Made by a program: the position numbers and the translations under genes. From an uncultured Streptomyces sp. (GTDB lineage: Bacteria > Actinomycetota > Actinomycetes > Streptomycetales > Streptomycetaceae), in assembly GCA_946480485.1 (NCBI GenBank), contig CAMLJW010000331.1, positions 1 to 6,032 of the forward strand: DNA of 6,032 bases, given 5' to 3'. A model generated the notes under the pieces. It saw nothing but the letters and a program-made list of their open reading frames with translations. It ran no database searches and had not been told where the DNA came from. How positions within the stretch are numbered: the first letter of the stretch is position 1; each line of letters opens with the position of its first letter. Positions 4,342 to 6,032 of this stretch are shown here, piece by piece.

Positions 4342-5885
4342 CCGACGACCGGCACGGGGAGGGCACGCCTCAGGCGGGCAGCCGCTGGGATCCGCTGCCC
4401 CAGGGCGACTACGACGACGGCGCCACCGCCTTCGTCGAGCTCCCCGAAGGGGGCATCGACGCGCTCCTGGCCAACTCCCCGCTGGCCGCCCCCGGCCACG
4501 GCTATGTGCCGCCGCACATCACAGCCGACGCCGGGCAGCCGCAGGAGGTGCGGTGGCCGGACCCGAACGCGCTGCGAGGAGAGCCCCAGCAGTACGCTCA
4601 CGACGGTTTCACGTACAACCCGGGGACCACCGGCCAGTGGACCTTCGAGGAACCCGCCCGGGAGGACTCGGGTGCGCCCGGCCATGATGTGACCGGACAG
4701 TGGTCCATTCCCGTCGCCGGCGGTGATCTGCCCGACGAGTCCGGCGAGTTCACGACGTCGTCCCTGGTCGAACAGTGGGGCGGTACCCCTCCGGCCACGC
4801 TGCCGGGCGGGGCGATCGCGCCGTGGGCCCAGGAGTCCTGGGCCCGGCCGGCCGCGGAACAGCCTGCTCCACAGCAGCCCTTGCCACAGCGACCCGCCGC
4901 GGAACGGCCCGCCCCAGAGCAGCCGGCCGCGGAACCGACGACACCCTCCGACGAGGCCGCTCCTCACCTCGAGAGCCCGGCGGCGGGCCGTACCGTGCAC
5001 GACCCCGCCGAGATGATCGCGGTCTCCGGAGAGCAGGCCGACGAAATCGCCGTCTCCGTAGAGCATGTCTCCGCGGAGCGTGCCCCCGCCGAACGCGAAG
5101 AGCCGGTGCAGGCCCAGGTCGGACACGGCGCCGAGGAGCCCGCGGACGACCCGGCCGCCGGTCCCGAAGCCTCCTTTCCGGACGAGTCCGCGAAAGCCCC
5201 CGAAGACGCCGCCGAGGAGCCCGCGGCCGAGGACATCCAGGGGGCGCCCCCGCACGAAGAGCACCCCCTGGCCTCGTACGTCCTGCGGGTGAACGGTGCC
5301 GACCGGCCCGTGACGGACGCCTGGATCGGTGAATCGCTGCTCTACGTACTGCGTGAGCGGCTCGGACTCGCGGGCGCCAAGGACGGCTGCTCGCAGGGCG
5401 AGTGCGGGGCCTGCAACGTGCAGGTGGACGGGCGGTTGGTGGCGTCCTGCCTGGTGCCCGCCGTGACCACCGCAGGGAGCGAGGTGCGCACGGTGGAGGG
5501 GCTCGCCGCCGACGGCCGCCCCTCGGACGTGCAGCGGGCGCTCGCCAGGTGCGGCGCCGTGCAGTGCGGGTTCTGCGTACCGGGCATGGCGATGACCGTG
5601 CACGACCTCCTCGAGGGCAACCCGGCACCGACGGAGCTGGAGACCCGCAAGGCGCTGTGCGGCAACCTGTGCCGCTGCTCCGGCTACCGGGGCGTCCTGG
5701 ACGCCGTACGCGAAGTCGTCGCCGAGCGCGAGGCGCACCGCGCCTCCGCCGACTCCGCCCGGGACGCCGAGGAGGCCCGTATCCCGCGCCAGGCGGGCCC
5801 AGGCGCGGGGAGCGTCCACCCATCCGCGTACGAGTCCTCAGAGCCGCGTGAGCAGCCCTACGGCGAGGACGGAGGCCAGGCGTGA
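4338..5885 (+). CDS. [2Fe-2S] subunit of the molybdenum hydroxylase (CoxS/XdhC-like) with a long acidic N-terminal extension
   Basis: The product has 515 residues, against about 150-170 for usual CoxS-type subunits. The enzyme part begins near residue 311. A plant-type ferredoxin domain carries Cys351, Cys356, Cys359 and Cys371. The helical domain carries the second cluster: CGFC (Cys410, Cys413) and CRC (Cys445, Cys447). All eight ligands are present, so electron transfer from molybdenum to FAD should be intact. Residues 1-310 are a low-complexity extension rich in Pro, Ala, Glu, Asp and Gln. It contains two TGQW motifs (98-101, 119-122), an EQPAPQQ/ERPAPEQ repeat tract (172-200) and IAVSGEQ/IAVSVEH (227-243), with no signal peptide or membrane helix. 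Residues after about 470 form a short charged tail. GTG 4338 follows GGGGAGGG by 7 nt and overlaps the preceding stop. The next gene overlaps this stop in the same way. The extension's role is unknown. Confidence 0.93.
   Translation: MTDDRHGEGTPQAGSRWDPLPQGDYDDGATAFVELPEGGIDALLANSPLAAPGHGYVPPHITADAGQPQEVRWPDPNALRGEPQQYAHDGFTYNPGTTGQWTFEEPAREDSGAPGHDVTGQWSIPVAGGDLPDESGEFTTSSLVEQWGGTPPATLPGGAIAPWAQESWARPAAEQPAPQQPLPQRPAAERPAPEQPAAEPTTPSDEAAPHLESPAAGRTVHDPAEMIAVSGEQADEIAVSVEHVSAERAPAEREEPVQAQVGHGAEEPADDPAAGPEASFPDESAKAPEDAAEEPAAEDIQGAPPHEEHPLASYVLRVNGADRPVTDAWIGESLLYVLRERLGLAGAKDGCSQGECGACNVQVDGRLVASCLVPAVTTAGSEVRTVEGLAADGRPSDVQRALARCGAVQCGFCVPGMAMTVHDLLEGNPAPTELETRKALCGNLCRCSGYRGVLDAVREVVAEREAHRASADSARDAEEARIPRQAGPGAGSVHPSAYESSEPREQPYGEDGGQA
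4851..4935 (+). repeat. in-frame repeat encoding an AAE(Q/R)PAP(Q/E)Q tract
   Basis: GCCGCGGAAC occurs at 4851-4860, 4896-4905 and 4926-4935, at spacings of 45 and 30 bases (multiples of 15). Each copy encodes Ala-Ala-Glu followed by Gln, Arg or Pro within the N-terminal extension of the [2Fe-2S] subunit (residues 172-200). The spacing keeps the frame, so copy number could vary between strains without inactivating the gene. Confidence 0.65.
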
Positions 5886-6032
5886 GCAACGAAACCGCCA
5901 CCGTGACCACCGCGGAGGCCGCTCCCGGTCCGGACCCGCTGCAGCACGGCCTCGGCGCGTCCCTGCCGTCCGCGGAGGCCCGCGCCAAGACGGAGGGCAC
6001 GTTCCCGTACGCGGCGGACCTGTGGGCCGAGG
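5882..6032 (+). CDS. molybdopterin-binding large subunit of the molybdenum hydroxylase (5' end only)
   Basis: Only the first 50 codons are visible; such subunits are about 700-800 residues. GTG 5882 overlaps the preceding stop (GTGA) and follows GGAGG (5871-5875) by 6 nt, so it is translationally coupled. After a variable Ala/Thr-rich N-terminus, ARAKTEGTFPYAADLWAE (33-50) matches the conserved start of xanthine dehydrogenase-family catalytic subunits, where the consensus resembles 'R-x-D-x-x-x-K-x-x-G-x-x-x-Y'. This subunit would bind the molybdenum cytosine dinucleotide cofactor and the substrate. The active-site loop and the catalytic Glu lie outside the window, so xanthine, aldehyde, CO or another substrate cannot be distinguished. 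Confidence 0.88.
   Translation, partial: MSNETATVTTAEAAPGPDPLQHGLGASLPSAEARAKTEGTFPYAADLWAE

Noticed and set aside
3954..5819. 621-codon minus-strand ORF
   Set aside because: It is antisense to the FAD and [2Fe-2S] genes. Long antisense ORFs are expected in very G+C-rich DNA, and the Gly/Arg-rich product has no domain, while the plus strand shows all eight cluster cysteines.
1..6032. CRISPR array, insertion sequence, attachment site or defence system
   Set aside because: There are no regularly spaced direct repeats of CRISPR length, no transposase or integrase motif, no terminal inverted repeats with target duplication, and no nuclease/toxin gene pair.

Overview
The window looks like a Streptomyces chromosome (or that of a very close relative). 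G+C is high with strong G/C in third codon positions, GTG and TTG starts are used, genes overlap by GTGA, and three genes (murA, a YqgE/AlgH-family gene, a DUF3039 gene) closely match the Streptomyces versions I know. All identifications come from reading the sequence and from recall; no database search was run.

Layout. (1) Bases 1-990, minus strand: the first 330 codons of murA, the first committed step of peptidoglycan synthesis; its 3' end lies off the left edge. (2) Bases 991-1297: a divergent intergenic region of about 300 bp with two 7-bp inverted repeats and a possible murA -10 element. (3) Bases 1298-1870, plus: a complete YqgE/AlgH (UPF0301) gene. (4) Bases 1893-2186, plus: a decayed class I SAM-dependent methyltransferase gene that has lost its 5' part and its centre and is frameshifted; one frameshift is an exact 7-bp tandem duplication. 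(5) Bases 2216-2500, plus: a small DUF3039 protein, probably translated from a leaderless or nearly leaderless transcript. (6) Bases 2501-3447: about 950 bp with no convincing gene. It holds a hairpin, a degenerate 9-bp tandem repeat, and one short ORF with a fair ribosome site. (7) Bases 3448-6032, plus: a translationally coupled operon for a molybdenum hydroxylase of the xanthine dehydrogenase/CO dehydrogenase family, in the order FAD subunit, [2Fe-2S] subunit, molybdopterin subunit; the last runs off the right edge.

How they work together. The three operon genes should form one enzyme. Substrate is oxidised at the molybdenum cofactor of the large subunit, and electrons pass through two [2Fe-2S] clusters to FAD. 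The substrate cannot be read here, because the large-subunit active site is outside the window. The left-hand genes are housekeeping genes and have no evident functional tie to the operon.

The most unusual items are the roughly 310-residue acidic, proline/alanine-rich N-terminal extension on the [2Fe-2S] subunit, and the methyltransferase relic. I see no sign of a new defence, mobile or RNA-guided system.
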